DNA of 38,589 bases, taken from assembly GCA_944386785.1 (NCBI GenBank), contig CALXCM010000008.1, positions 1-38,589 on the forward strand. The letters are read 5' to 3'. Origin of the DNA: an uncultured Clostridia bacterium (GTDB lineage Bacteria > Bacillota > Clostridia > TANB77 > CAG-508). Positions 7,994 to 17,102 of this stretch are shown one piece after another. A program made the translations under genes and the position numbers. Each line of letters starts with the position of its first letter. The stretch's first letter is position 1. The notes below the pieces were generated by a model. It made no database searches, had not been told where the DNA came from, and was given only the letters and a program-made list of their open reading frames with translations.

Positions 7994-10351
7994 ATGTTAT
8001 GTTCAGAATGTAATAAAAATCCGGCAATTATTTTTTATAAAAAAATAGAAAACGGAAAAGAATCAATGGAAGGATATTGTTACGATTGTGCAAAGAAAAA
8101 AGGCATAAATCCAAATGAAGTTTTACATAAACAGAATGAAATTCTTTCAAATGATAAAGTAAACTTAAATGATATGACCAAACAATTTGAAACAATTTTT
8201 AAAGATTTAGCAGAAAATATAAACTTAGAAGATATTGAAAATATTGATGGAGCTATAACTTTTGGTACAGAATCTGATGATCCAAATGATGAAAATCCTA
8301 ATAAGATTTCTGGAGCTGCAATTCCTCTTGGCTCAATATTTTCTAATATGTTTAACAAAAACGAAAATCAAGAAAGACAAGAAGAATTTTCTTCAGATAG
8401 AAAAAAAGTAAAAGTGGAAAAGAAAAAACAAAAACAAAATAAAAAGAGAAAATTTCTAGATACTTTTGGAACAAACCTAACAAACAAAGCCAAAAACAAC
8501 GAATTAGATATTGTTATTGGAAGAGACAAAGAAATTAGAAGAGTTATTCAAATATTAAATAGGCGTTCTAAAAATAATCCTTGTTTAATTGGTGAACCAG
8601 GTGTTGGAAAAACAGCAATTGCACAAGGTCTAGCAATTAGAATCGCAACTCAAAATGTCCCTGCAAAATTATTAAATAAAGAAGTCTATTTATTAGACAT
8701 GACTTCAATTATTGCAGGAACTCAATTTAGAGGACAATTCGAATCTAGAATGAAAGGCATTATTGATGAGTGTAAAGAATGTAAAAATATAATATTAGTA
8801 ATTGATGAAATTCATAATATAATTGGTGCAGGAGATGGCGAACATTCTATGAATGCAGCAAATATTTTAAAACCTGCCCTATCTAATGGAGAAATTCAAT
8901 TAATTGGAACTACTACTTTAAAAGAGTATAGAAAATATATTGAAAAAGATTCTGCTTTAGAAAGAAGATTTCAACAAGTATTGGTTGAAGAACCAAACGA
9001 AGATGACTCTATCTCTATTCTAGAAGGAATTAAAAAATATTATGAAGAATATCATAAAGTAAAAATATCATCAGATGTAATAAGACAAGCTGTCATAATG
9101 TCTGAAAAATATATTCATGATAGATTTTTGCCAGATAAAGCAATTGATATTTTGGATGAAGCTTGTTCTAGAATAAATCTAGAAAATAAAGATTTATATA
9201 AATTAGAAATATTAAAACAAGAACTTTCAAAAGTTCAAGCTGAAAAAGAAGAAGTTGTTGCAGCCGATTCTACTGAAGATTATCAAAAAGCAGCAGATTT
9301 AAAAACACGTGAATGTCAATTAATAGAAGAAATTGACAATATTTCTAAAAAAACAAAACCAAAACAATTAACTATTCAAGATATCGCATCAGTAATTGAG
9401 AGTTGGACAAAAATCCCTGTTACAAAAATAACTGAAGAAGAAACTTTAAAACTTCTAAATTTAGAAGAAAATCTTCATAAAAGAATTATTGGACAAAATG
9501 AAGCAGTAGCTGGAGTTGCAAGAGCAATTAGAAGAAATAGAGCAGGTCTTAAAAGCACAAAAAGACCACCATCATTTATCTTTGTTGGTCCAACAGGAGT
9601 TGGTAAAACAGAACTTGCAAAATCTTTAGCTTATGAAATGTTTGGCTCAGAAGATGCCATTATTAGAATTGATATGTCAGAATATATGGAAAGTCACTCT
9701 ACATCAAAATTAATTGGTAGCCCTCCAGGATATGTTGGCTATGATGATGCAGGACAACTTACTGAAAAAGTAAAAAGAAAACCATATTCTATCATTCTTT
9801 TAGATGAAATAGAAAAAGCTCATCCTGATGTTTTTAATATTTTATTACAAGTATTAGATGATGGAAAACTAACAGATAGCCAAGGAAATTCAGTTAATTT
9901 TTCAAACACAATTATAATTATGACATCAAATGCTGGTTCAAATCTAAATACTAATTCAATTGGTTTTGGAAATGAAACTATAAATAAAAATAAAATAATG
10001 GACAGCCTAAAAGATATCTTTAGACCTGAATTTTTAAATAGAGTTGACGAAATAATACCTTTTGATTCTTTAACAAAAGAACAATTATTACAAATTGTTG
10101 ATTTAATGTTAAAAGATACTTCAAAAGCTTTAGCTGGAAAAGATATAAAAATGGATATTTCAAAAAATGCAAAAAACTATCTTTTAGAAAAAGGTACTGA
10201 TATAAAATTTGGAGCAAGACCTTTAAGAAGAGCAATTCAAAGATATGTGGAAGATGAACTTTCTGAAATGATTTTAAGAAAAACTCTTTTAGATGGTCAA
10301 ACTGTAAAAATAGATTTTGAAAATGACAAATTAAAATTTGAAGTAATATAG
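7994..10351 (+). CDS. clpE: ClpE-type AAA+ unfoldase with N-terminal zinc finger
   Basis: 785 residues. It unfolds proteins for ClpP. Unlike ClpC it begins with a four-Cys zinc finger (Cys3, Cys6, Cys29, Cys32) as in ClpE and McsA. Two AAA+ modules follow: Walker A at 200-207 (GEPGVGKT) with Walker B near 267-272, and a second Walker A at 532-539 (GPTGVGKT) with Walker B near 600-605. A UVR-type coiled-coil segment (EDYQKAADLKTRECQLIEEI) lies at about 429-448 between them. The ClpP-docking tripeptide IGF is present (656-658). pgsA starts nine bases downstream, so the two are co-transcribed. Two out-of-frame CGG triplets occur (CCG GCA; AAC GGA) but no in-frame CGG. Confidence 0.93.
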   Translation: MLCSECNKNPAIIFYKKIENGKESMEGYCYDCAKKKGINPNEVLHKQNEILSNDKVNLNDMTKQFETIFKDLAENINLEDIENIDGAITFGTESDDPNDENPNKISGAAIPLGSIFSNMFNKNENQERQEEFSSDRKKVKVEKKKQKQNKKRKFLDTFGTNLTNKAKNNELDIVIGRDKEIRRVIQILNRRSKNNPCLIGEPGVGKTAIAQGLAIRIATQNVPAKLLNKEVYLLDMTSIIAGTQFRGQFESRMKGIIDECKECKNIILVIDEIHNIIGAGDGEHSMNAANILKPALSNGEIQLIGTTTLKEYRKYIEKDSALERRFQQVLVEEPNEDDSISILEGIKKYYEEYHKVKISSDVIRQAVIMSEKYIHDRFLPDKAIDILDEACSRINLENKDLYKLEILKQELSKVQAEKEEVVAADSTEDYQKAADLKTRECQLIEEIDNISKKTKPKQLTIQDIASVIESWTKIPVTKITEEETLKLLNLEENLHKRIIGQNEAVAGVARAIRRNRAGLKSTKRPPSFIFVGPTGVGKTELAKSLAYEMFGSEDAIIRIDMSEYMESHSTSKLIGSPPGYVGYDDAGQLTEKVKRKPYSIILLDEIEKAHPDVFNILLQVLDDGKLTDSQGNSVNFSNTIIIMTSNAGSNLNTNSIGFGNETINKNKIMDSLKDIFRPEFLNRVDEIIPFDSLTKEQLLQIVDLMLKDTSKALAGKDIKMDISKNAKNYLLEKGTDIKFGARPLRRAIQRYVEDELSEMILRKTLLDGQTVKIDFENDKLKFEVI

Positions 10352-10360
10352 GAGAAATTT

Positions 10361-10969
10361 ATGTTAAAATATGTACCAAACACACTAACAATTATAAGAT
10401 TTTTATTAATACCTGCAATTGTAATTTCAATTTTTTCTGGAAATTACATTTTAGCTGCAATTCTTTTTACTGTATCTGGTATTACAGATATAGCAGATGG
10501 ATTTATTGCTAGAAAATTTAATTTAATATCTAATTTTGGGAAACTAATGGATCCTTTAGCAGATAAGCTAACTCAAATTGCAACTCTTGCATCTTTAGTT
10601 TTAGCTTCTGTTATTCCTGCATTTGGATATTGGATTTTAGGAATTGTACTTTTAAAAGAATTTATAATGATATGTGGAGCTTCTTTCCTTTATGGAAAAG
10701 ATGTTGTTGTATATAGTAAATGGTATGGAAAACTTGCTACAGTTCTATTTTTCATAGCAATAATTGTTTCACTATTTATAAAAGAATTTGCACCAGAAGG
10801 TATTTTTGCTTATATTGATTTACCTTTATATTTACTTGCTTTAATTGCTACAATTTCTGCACTTATAATGTATATAAAAGATTTATATAATAAAGGTTTT
10901 ATTGATAAGCAAGATTTAAATAAGGAAGTTACAATAGATAAAAAAGAAAGAAAGAAAAAGCAAAAATAA
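10361..10969 (+). CDS. pgsA: CDP-diacylglycerol-glycerol-3-phosphate 3-phosphatidyltransferase
   Basis: 202 residues, multi-pass membrane enzyme making phosphatidylglycerol-phosphate, the first step to phosphatidylglycerol and cardiolipin. The CDP-alcohol phosphotransferase signature D-x2-D-G-x2-A-R-x8-G-x3-D-x3-D is complete: Asp43, Asp46, Gly47, Ala50, Arg51, Gly60, Asp64, Asp68. Several hydrophobic helices follow and the last ~25 residues are strongly basic (KKERKKKQK). AGGAG lies 6-7 bases before the ATG. It is the second gene of the clpE transcript and ends at a perfect-stem terminator. Confidence 0.93.
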   Translation: MLKYVPNTLTIIRFLLIPAIVISIFSGNYILAAILFTVSGITDIADGFIARKFNLISNFGKLMDPLADKLTQIATLASLVLASVIPAFGYWILGIVLLKEFIMICGASFLYGKDVVVYSKWYGKLATVLFFIAIIVSLFIKEFAPEGIFAYIDLPLYLLALIATISALIMYIKDLYNKGFIDKQDLNKEVTIDKKERKKKQK

Positions 10970-10970
10970 A

Positions 10971-11010
10971 AAATTAAAAGCATTTGACTTTTGTCAAATG
11001 CTTTTAATTT
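10971..11010. terminator. Strong bidirectional terminator between pgsA and the BofC-C gene
   Basis: Perfect 18-base stem (10971-10988 and 10993-11010) with a TTTT loop; the core is GCATTTGAC/GTCAAATGC flanked by A and T runs that act as U-tracts on both strands. Confidence 0.92.
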
Positions 11011-11011
11011 T

Positions 11012-11605
11012 TTATTCATAATCTTCGATTAATTGATATAATGCTTGTTTTCCATTAACTTCTATTCCCTTTTCTATTTCCATTTTATCTGTTTTAGGAA
11101 GATATTCTGTTGAAATATCTGTTGTTTCTACTAATTCTTCTTCTCCTTCTTTAGTCTTTCTATAAATTACTACTTGTCCATCTTTATCTTTTACTATATA
11201 GTGTTCTCCACATTCTCCATCTTGAGCTTGATATAACACAATTTTGTTTTCAGAAAATTTTTCAATTTCCCAATCTGGAAGCTTTTTTTGTAGTTCTTCT
11301 TTATTTAAATTAACAAATTCTTCTTCTATATTGCTATATATACTTTTTGTATGTTCACAGCCTTTATAATATATATTTTTTATAACTTCACAATTTGGAG
11401 ATATTTTTTCTTCTTCCTTAGAATTTGCCTCTTGTGTATTTGATGTATTTTCTATAGATATATTTTCTTGTATTTTATTTTCCATATTTGCCTCATTTAA
11501 TATATTTCCTTCTGTTTTGGTATTTGGAGTAAAATACATAACCCCTGCAATTATTCCTACTAAAACAACTATAATGCAAATCATAGTTATAATTATTTTG
11601 TTCAT
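11012..11605 (-). CDS. Membrane-anchored protein with BofC C-terminal-like domain
   Basis: 197 residues. One N-terminal transmembrane helix (residues 4-26), a polar linker, then a domain from about residue 75 holding Y-x-x-C-x-H (YKGCEHTK), KLPDWEIEKFSENKIVLY, CGEHYIVKDKDGQVVIYR and ending EIEKGIEVNGKQALYQLIED. This is the pattern of BofC_C, known from the Bacillus forespore protein BofC that restrains SpoIVB, but also common as a stand-alone domain in Clostridia. The gene starts 10 bases after the comEC stop with AGGAGG upstream, so it is in the comEC transcript. A role in sporulation signalling is possible but not shown. Confidence 0.72.
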   Translation of the reverse strand: MNKIIITMICIIVVLVGIIAGVMYFTPNTKTEGNILNEANMENKIQENISIENTSNTQEANSKEEEKISPNCEVIKNIYYKGCEHTKSIYSNIEEEFVNLNKEELQKKLPDWEIEKFSENKIVLYQAQDGECGEHYIVKDKDGQVVIYRKTKEGEEELVETTDISTEYLPKTDKMEIEKGIEVNGKQALYQLIEDYE

Positions 11606-11615
11606 TTTCTCCTCC

Positions 11616-13991
11616 TTAATTATCTTTTTTAGTAGTATTTACACTTGTTGCTAAATTTATACAATTTATTTTTATAGTTATTTCTCCATCTAAATCAGTT
11701 CTATAAATTTTAGCTTTTTTCTTTTCTATTCTTTCTATAACACTTTCATTTGGATGACCAAATGTGTTATTTTTGCCTACTCCAATTAATGCAATTTTAG
11801 GATTTGCTAAATCTATAAATTCTTTTATTGAAGATGTTTTTGAACCATGATGAGCTACTTTTAAAATATCACATTTTATTTTTTTCTTATTTGTACTTTC
11901 TAATATTTTTCTTTCTGCTTCTTCTTCAATATCTCCAGTAAAGAGCATAGAAAATTTTTTATATTTTAATTTCATAACTAATGCATTATTATTTAATACA
12001 TTTTCCGAAATTATATTTTTGTTATCTGGCCAAATAATTTCAAATTCTAAATTTTTTTCTAATTCTAATTTATCTCCTTTTTCTAAAATTCTGACATTTA
12101 TATTTTTATCTTTTACTAATCTTAAAAATTCTTGATAATTTTTAGAATCTTCAAATTGTTTTGAAATAAATATATTTTTTACTTTTAATTCTTTTATTAT
12201 TTTGGCACAAGCCTGATAGTGGTCTGTATCAAAATGAGAAATAAATAGATAATCAATTTTTGTATATCCTCTGTCTAAAATATATGGAAGTAAAGTGCTT
12301 TTCCCTACATCAAAATCTCCAAAAGAACCTCCTCCATCTATTAAAATAGTTTTCTTTTTTGGTGTTTCTATAAATGTACAATCTCCTTGTCCAACATCTA
12401 CAAAATGAATTTTTAAATCTTTTGGTATAAAATTAAAAATTAATAAAGTAAAAAAAGTTATTATTACTATTTTAAATACTTTTTCCTTGTTTTCTCTTAA
12501 TTCATATTTTATTACTGCTAATATATTTTTTACTCTTTTTGTTGTTGCCGTCTGATTTTTAGTTTTATATGAATTATATATAAAATTCAAAATAAAAATT
12601 AAAGTATAATAAATAATCATTATATATATTTTTGGAGTTGGAAAATATATTTTAGAAAAAGGTAAATTTGCCATTTTAGTAATTAAAATTAAAGTTTGTA
12701 TTAGAAAACTTAAAAAGTATGAAATAATTTTTGCTATTGGTAAAAATACAAATGACAAAATAATTACTAAAAATGAAATAATAATTATTGGACCTATTAT
12801 AATAGAAGCAAGTAAATTTGTTATTAAAAAATATATACTAAATAAGTTAAAATGAAAAATCATAATTGGAAATATCAAAATTTGTGCTGATATTGAAACA
12901 GAAAGCATTTCTTTTATTTTTAAAATTATTTTATTTTCTTTTTTCGTTTTTTCTTTTTCTTTATTTCTTTTTTTATTTAAAATATTAGATGTCGTTTTTT
13001 GAAATAAGACTATTCCTAGAGTTCCTAAATATGATAATTGCAACCCAATATTTCCTATTACATATGGATTTATTATTAACAAAATTAAAAGAGATATTGA
13101 AATTGAATTTATAACATCATTTTTTCTATGAACTAATTTTGAAAAAATAGTAATTATTCCCATTATTACACTTCTTACAACAGATGGACTAGAACCTGCA
13201 AGAATCATATATAAAATTAATAATACTATCATTATAATATTTGTTTTTCTTTTTCCCGCTAATTTTTGAAATAAAATTTGCATACCTATTACTAAATATG
13301 TTATATGCATTCCAGATACAGCTAAAATATGTGACAAGTTTGTTATTTCAAAATTTTCTTCTGTTTCTTCTGAGATGTTTTCTTTATCTCCTAAAATAAG
13401 TCCTTGAACTAAACCTTGTTCTTCTTCATTTTTAAATAAGGTTTTTGTTTTTTCTTTTATTTTATTAGACAAATTATATATATTTTTAAGTATAAAATTT
13501 CCTTTATCTTTTTCTAAAATTTCTATTTTTTCTACATCTATAGTTCCTATTATCCCCATTGATTTCAAATAATCTTGATAATTAAATCCTCCATAGTTTT
13601 TTGCTTTTTCTGGTTTTATATATGTTCCTTCTATTTTTATTTTATCTCCATATTCTAATTCTTTTTCTTTTTTATCTAATTTTATATACATTTCGTAATT
13701 ATCTATTTTAAGTTTATATTTGTTATAATATTCTTTTTCTTGCTTTTTTGAACTTGTAACAATTCCTATTAATTTATAACTTTTTTCATCTTCAAAACTA
13801 TTATCATATTTATTGTTAAAATATAAAGTTACTGTATTTGAAACTAAAGAAGATATTATAAAAATTAGAAGAGTAATTTTAGAAATATATAGCTTTAAAT
13901 ATCTCATATATCTATGTATACCAAATAATTTAAAACTCCTCTTATTTTTGCTTCTCGTAAATTTTAGAATATAATATATTATAAATATCAA
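11616..13991 (-). CDS. comEC: ComEC/Rec2-type DNA uptake channel with metallo-beta-lactamase domain
   Basis: At least 791 residues. Order: N-terminal hydrophobic region, DUF4131-like soluble domain (about 60-160), the competence membrane domain with HILAVSGMHITYLVIG and GSSPSVVRSVIMG, then a C-terminal metallo-beta-lactamase domain starting HFVDVGQGDCTFIETP with SHFDTDH and VAHHGSKTSS metal ligands. ComEC carries single-stranded DNA across the membrane. The start is uncertain: TTG at 13991 is the first standard start codon, but the frame stays open for 33 more codons upstream, encoding another ComEC-like hydrophobic helix, with GGGAG 8 bases before an ATA at 14090. Start at ATA would give 824 residues. 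The BofC-C gene follows 10 bases later. Confidence 0.92.
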   Translation of the reverse strand: MIFIIYYILKFTRSKNKRSFKLFGIHRYMRYLKLYISKITLLIFIISSLVSNTVTLYFNNKYDNSFEDEKSYKLIGIVTSSKKQEKEYYNKYKLKIDNYEMYIKLDKKEKELEYGDKIKIEGTYIKPEKAKNYGGFNYQDYLKSMGIIGTIDVEKIEILEKDKGNFILKNIYNLSNKIKEKTKTLFKNEEEQGLVQGLILGDKENISEETEENFEITNLSHILAVSGMHITYLVIGMQILFQKLAGKRKTNIIMIVLLILYMILAGSSPSVVRSVIMGIITIFSKLVHRKNDVINSISISLLILLIINPYVIGNIGLQLSYLGTLGIVLFQKTTSNILNKKRNKEKEKTKKENKIILKIKEMLSVSISAQILIFPIMIFHFNLFSIYFLITNLLASIIIGPIIIISFLVIILSFVFLPIAKIISYFLSFLIQTLILITKMANLPFSKIYFPTPKIYIMIIYYTLIFILNFIYNSYKTKNQTATTKRVKNILAVIKYELRENKEKVFKIVIITFFTLLIFNFIPKDLKIHFVDVGQGDCTFIETPKKKTILIDGGGSFGDFDVGKSTLLPYILDRGYTKIDYLFISHFDTDHYQACAKIIKELKVKNIFISKQFEDSKNYQEFLRLVKDKNINVRILEKGDKLELEKNLEFEIIWPDNKNIISENVLNNNALVMKLKYKKFSMLFTGDIEEEAERKILESTNKKKIKCDILKVAHHGSKTSSIKEFIDLANPKIALIGVGKNNTFGHPNESVIERIEKKKAKIYRTDLDGEITIKINCINLATSVNTTKKDN

Positions 13992-14003
13992 AAAATATAT
14001 AAA

Positions 14004-14029
14004 GGCTATACTAAATTTAAAGTATAGCC
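14004..14029 (-). terminator. Hairpin at the comEC 5' end, possible terminator or attenuator
   Basis: Stem GGCTATACT / AGTATAGCC (14004-14012, 14021-14029), loop of 8. On the minus strand it is followed by TTTATATATTTTTT. It lies 100 bases after the NlpC/P60 stop and inside the possible N-terminal coding extension of comEC, so it could end the upstream transcript or limit comEC expression. Confidence 0.5.
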
Positions 14030-14130
14030 CTATTAATATCCCTATAATATATCCTGGTAGTGCAATTAATATTGGCCTTTTTGTTTTTATTTTTATCGCT
14101 CCCTTTTTTATTAATTGCCCCTATGTTATT

Positions 14131-15489
14131 TTATAAAACTCTTCTTGCTCCAACATAATTTGTATTATAGTATCCAGAATTTATTGTATCTGTTGTAACA
14201 CCTCTTGATGGGTTGGCAGCATGTATAATTTTTCCTCCACCCATATATATTCCAACATGATTTATTCCAGATTTTCCAAACATTATTAAATCTCCTAATT
14301 GTAAATTACTTCTTGATACTGGAACACCATTACTATATTGTGCTGCTGCTGTTCTATTTAATGTTATTCCAAATTGTTTATATATGTAATAAGTAAATCC
14401 TGAACAGTCAAACCCACTAGGTGATGTTCCACCATATACATATTTTGAACCTAAATATGCTTTTGCTTTTTCTACTACTGCTGAACCTGTTGTAGCTGAT
14501 GTAGAAGATGAATTTGTATTTGTAGCATTTGAAGCTGTAGAACTTCCAGCTGATGCTGATGAAGTATCTTTACTTGTTGCTTCTTCTTGTCTTATACCTG
14601 AACTTCTTGAAGTTACTGTTTCTTCTTGTTTTGTATCTGATAAAAGAGTTGATGCAATATACCCTTCATAAGCTCCTACTTTAACTTTTGTCCAACCTGC
14701 CTCTTCTGAAATCACTGTTACTTCTGTGTTTAAAGTAAGGTTTGTTAAAACTTCTGAAGATGAGCTTGGCTCTCTTCTTAAATTTACAGTTCCTGCATTA
14801 ACATATAAAACATTTTGTGGTGCTTCTTGTGACTCTTCTTCTTTAGGAGTTTCCTCTGGTGTTTCTTCTACAATTGGTTCAGTTTTTGCATCTGCTAATA
14901 TATTACTTCTTACCCATCCTGCACCTGATGCATTTTCTATACATACCCAATCATTCATTATTTCAGTAACTGTTACTTCTGTATCTTTTGCAAGATTTAC
15001 TACATTTTCTGAAGTAATTAATGGGATTAGTTTTAAGTTTGTATCATTTAATATATATTTTTTTGCCCCGATTTCTAAATTTTGAGCAGAGTTTTCCACA
15101 TTTTGTTCATTTGCTGTTGTTTGTTGCTGAGCCTCTTCTGTTTGCTCTGGTTCTCCTGTTTGTTCCTCTGATACTACATTTTCCCCTGCTGTATTTTCTT
15201 GTTCTTCAGTTGTTTCATTTGATGTTTCTTCATTTACAGTTATTAAATCTTCTCTTAAATAACCTGTTATTCCTCTTGCTTCTACTTTATACCAATTCTC
15301 TTGTTTTTCTATAACCTCTATTTCTTCTCCTTGTGATAATTGTTCTAATATACTACTATCCTCATTTGCTTCTTCTCTAAGGTTTGCTGTTTCTACACTA
15401 ATTTTACCTGTTTGTGCTGCAAAACTTGAAGTTATTCCTAAAAATATTGCAAATATTATTACTAGTAATATTTTCTTAATATTTTTCAT
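14131..15489 (-). CDS. Secreted NlpC/P60 peptidoglycan endopeptidase with three SH3 domains
   Basis: 452 residues. A signal peptide (residues 1-25, cleavage after SSFAA) is followed by three bacterial SH3 domains: about 28-85 (SVETANLREEANEDSSILEQ), about 145-200 and about 227-285 (VNAGTVNLRREPSSSSEVLT), joined by Glu/Thr/Gln- and Ser/Thr-rich linkers. The C-terminal NlpC/P60 domain starts near 342; catalytic Cys362 (FDCSGF), His411 (NHVGIYMG) and His423 (IIHAA) are all present. Such enzymes cut D-Glu-diamino acid bonds in wall peptides, with SH3 domains binding the wall. It has a perfect promoter of its own at 15530-15558. Confidence 0.93.
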   Translation of the reverse strand: MKNIKKILLVIIFAIFLGITSSFAAQTGKISVETANLREEANEDSSILEQLSQGEEIEVIEKQENWYKVEARGITGYLREDLITVNEETSNETTEEQENTAGENVVSEEQTGEPEQTEEAQQQTTANEQNVENSAQNLEIGAKKYILNDTNLKLIPLITSENVVNLAKDTEVTVTEIMNDWVCIENASGAGWVRSNILADAKTEPIVEETPEETPKEEESQEAPQNVLYVNAGTVNLRREPSSSSEVLTNLTLNTEVTVISEEAGWTKVKVGAYEGYIASTLLSDTKQEETVTSRSSGIRQEEATSKDTSSASAGSSTASNATNTNSSSTSATTGSAVVEKAKAYLGSKYVYGGTSPSGFDCSGFTYYIYKQFGITLNRTAAAQYSNGVPVSRSNLQLGDLIMFGKSGINHVGIYMGGGKIIHAANPSRGVTTDTINSGYYNTNYVGARRVL

Positions 15490-15529
15490 TTATTTACTCC
15501 TTATTTTTCTTTATTTTAGTAACGGCTCT

Positions 15530-15558
15530 AGTATATATAATTTTTTCTAAAATGTCAA
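15530..15558 (-). promoter_or_regulatory. Promoter of the NlpC/P60 gene
   Basis: Minus strand TTGACA, 17-base spacer, TATACT. AAGGAG lies ahead of the ATG further down the leader. Confidence 0.8.
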
Positions 15559-15579
15559 GGAATTTGCTAGTAAGATTTG

Positions 15580-15594
15580 TGCCAAAATTTGGCA
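15580..15594. promoter_or_regulatory. Palindrome TGCCAAAATTTGGCA, candidate operator
   Basis: Perfect 7+1+7 dyad, 22 bases upstream of the -35 box of the NlpC/P60 promoter. Placement fits an activator or repressor site. No regulator gene is nearby. Confidence 0.4.
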
Positions 15595-15628
15595 ATAAAA
15601 AGCAAAAAGAATTATTTTTTTCCGACTA

Positions 15629-15666
15629 AAAAAGTGGCTTTTATTTTATTATAAAAACCACTTTTT
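15629..15666 (-). terminator. Terminator of the zinc-ribbon gene cluster
   Basis: AAAAAGTGG (15629-15637) / CCACTTTTT (15658-15666) with extra A-T pairs inside; on the minus strand the stem is followed by a T run (TTTTTTAG). Confidence 0.8.
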
Positions 15667-15678
15667 GGTAAATTCAAT

Positions 15679-16461
15679 TTATAAGTCACTTATATTAAAA
15701 ATTGCAATATTATCTATATTAGTCTTTTCAACTATTGATTTAACTAATTCATAGTCTTCATCTCTTGCACTTGTATATTTTGCAAATCTTGTTTGATAAT
15801 TATAAAGTGCATTTATGTTTGGATATATGTATTGCTGTTGTCCACCTGTTCTAAATTCCCAAGATATCTTATTATTAGTTCTGTCAATAGTTTCATACAT
15901 TAAGTTATATGAATCATGTAATATCATAACAGGTGGTGGTGTACTACATTTATAATTTAGCATATATATCACCTGTTCATTATCTAAATTATATATCAAA
16001 TACACTGTTGCTTCTGTTGTATAATTTAAAAATGCAAATGTACCATATTTATTTAACAATTCTTCTTCTTCTACATCAAAATATTTATATGCATATTCAT
16101 TTGCTACAGCTTTAAATTTATTTATATCTTCCTGTTTAAAATCTACAGTAATTTTTTGCCCACTTACCTTTTCTCCTTCTAACTTAATCCCAGTTTTTTC
16201 TTTTTCACTGCTTATGTTTGCATTATTTTCAACATTGCTTTCACTTGCTTGTTTGGCACTTTCTAAAATATCATTATTTGAATTATACTCATATATTATA
16301 AAAGCAATAATAAACATTATGACAGCTATTGAGCACATTGTTAGTACTACTTTTTTTCCCATGCTCAAATTCTTTATTTTCTTCTTTTTTATTTTATTTC
16401 CACACTTACTGCAAAATTTTTCTTCTCCTTTTATTTCATTACCACATTTATTACAAAACAT
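15679..16461 (-). CDS. Zinc-ribbon membrane protein, third gene of a tandem trio
   Basis: 260 residues. It starts with a double-knuckle zinc ribbon (MFCNKCGNEIKGEEKFCSKC), then a basic stretch, one transmembrane helix (about residues 35-62) and an outside domain of ~190 residues that I do not recognise. This zinc-ribbon plus single helix layout is common in Clostridia as a cytoplasmic tag on surface proteins of unknown function. The two genes upstream have the same head, so the trio probably arose by duplication with divergent outer domains. A strong terminator follows. Confidence 0.7.
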   Translation of the reverse strand: MFCNKCGNEIKGEEKFCSKCGNKIKKKKIKNLSMGKKVVLTMCSIAVIMFIIAFIIYEYNSNNDILESAKQASESNVENNANISSEKEKTGIKLEGEKVSGQKITVDFKQEDINKFKAVANEYAYKYFDVEEEELLNKYGTFAFLNYTTEATVYLIYNLDNEQVIYMLNYKCSTPPPVMILHDSYNLMYETIDRTNNKISWEFRTGGQQQYIYPNINALYNYQTRFAKYTSARDEDYELVKSIVEKTNIDNIAIFNISDL

Positions 16462-16494
16462 ATTTTATCCTCATTTCAAAAAAATATATATTGT

Positions 16495-17088
16495 TTATAG
16501 TTCTTCTCTAACATAATTTATATCAGGATTATAAATAATCTTATCATCTTTCAAACATACATAAACTCCATTTTCATAAGGGCTACTTTCTACGGTTATA
16601 GTATAATTAGGTGCAAATGATGTTTTAGTTGTATGTACATCCATTAACCCATCTTTTATTTTTGATGTAATATGATATATATTATAATTGTTATAATTCT
16701 CTATAAATTCTATATTAAGCATATCTTCAGTTATTGTAACTAATTTTGCTTTACTATTATCTATTTTCCAATTGTATTTATTTGCATTGGCTATATGATT
16801 TTTTCCTCCACTGTTATATTCTTCTAAATTTTCTTGATTAAAAGTATAAACAAAATTGGTTTTTACTTCTTTCATTTCTTCACTTAATTGACTATTAGAA
16901 TTTGATGTATTTCCAATATTATAGCTATTTTTTAAAATAATACCTGTAATAATTAGGATAATTAACAGGATTATACCAATTATAAATACTATTAAGTCTC
17001 TACTCATTTTTCCTACTACTTTTTTTCCGCATTTGCTACAAAATTTTTCTTTTTCTTTTATTTCATTACCACAATTTTTACAAAACAT
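16495..17088 (-). CDS. Zinc-ribbon membrane protein, second gene of the trio
   Basis: 197 residues: zinc ribbon MFCKNCGNEIKEKEKFCSKC, one transmembrane helix at about residues 31-52 (LIVFIIGIILLIILIITGII), then an outside domain of ~140 residues ending in DKIIYNPDINYV. No family recognised. The ribosome binding site GGCGGAG lies seven bases before the ATG and the gene begins 14 bases after the upstream stop, so it is in one operon with its neighbours. Confidence 0.7.
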   Translation of the reverse strand: MFCKNCGNEIKEKEKFCSKCGKKVVGKMSRDLIVFIIGIILLIILIITGIILKNSYNIGNTSNSNSQLSEEMKEVKTNFVYTFNQENLEEYNSGGKNHIANANKYNWKIDNSKAKLVTITEDMLNIEFIENYNNYNIYHITSKIKDGLMDVHTTKTSFAPNYTITVESSPYENGVYVCLKDDKIIYNPDINYVREEL

Positions 17089-17102
17089 TTTATCTCCGCC
17101 TT

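Noticed and set aside
8022..8024. Other CGG triplets in coding regions, such as TGC GGA in rnhB and AAC GGA in clpE
   Set aside because: All were checked by frame; they are out of frame (xxC GGx or xCG Gxx) and need no shift.
11013..11013. Search for CRISPR arrays, tRNA genes and prophage in the window
   Set aside because: No direct-repeat array with regular spacers, no cloverleaf with CCA-type acceptor and no phage genes were seen.
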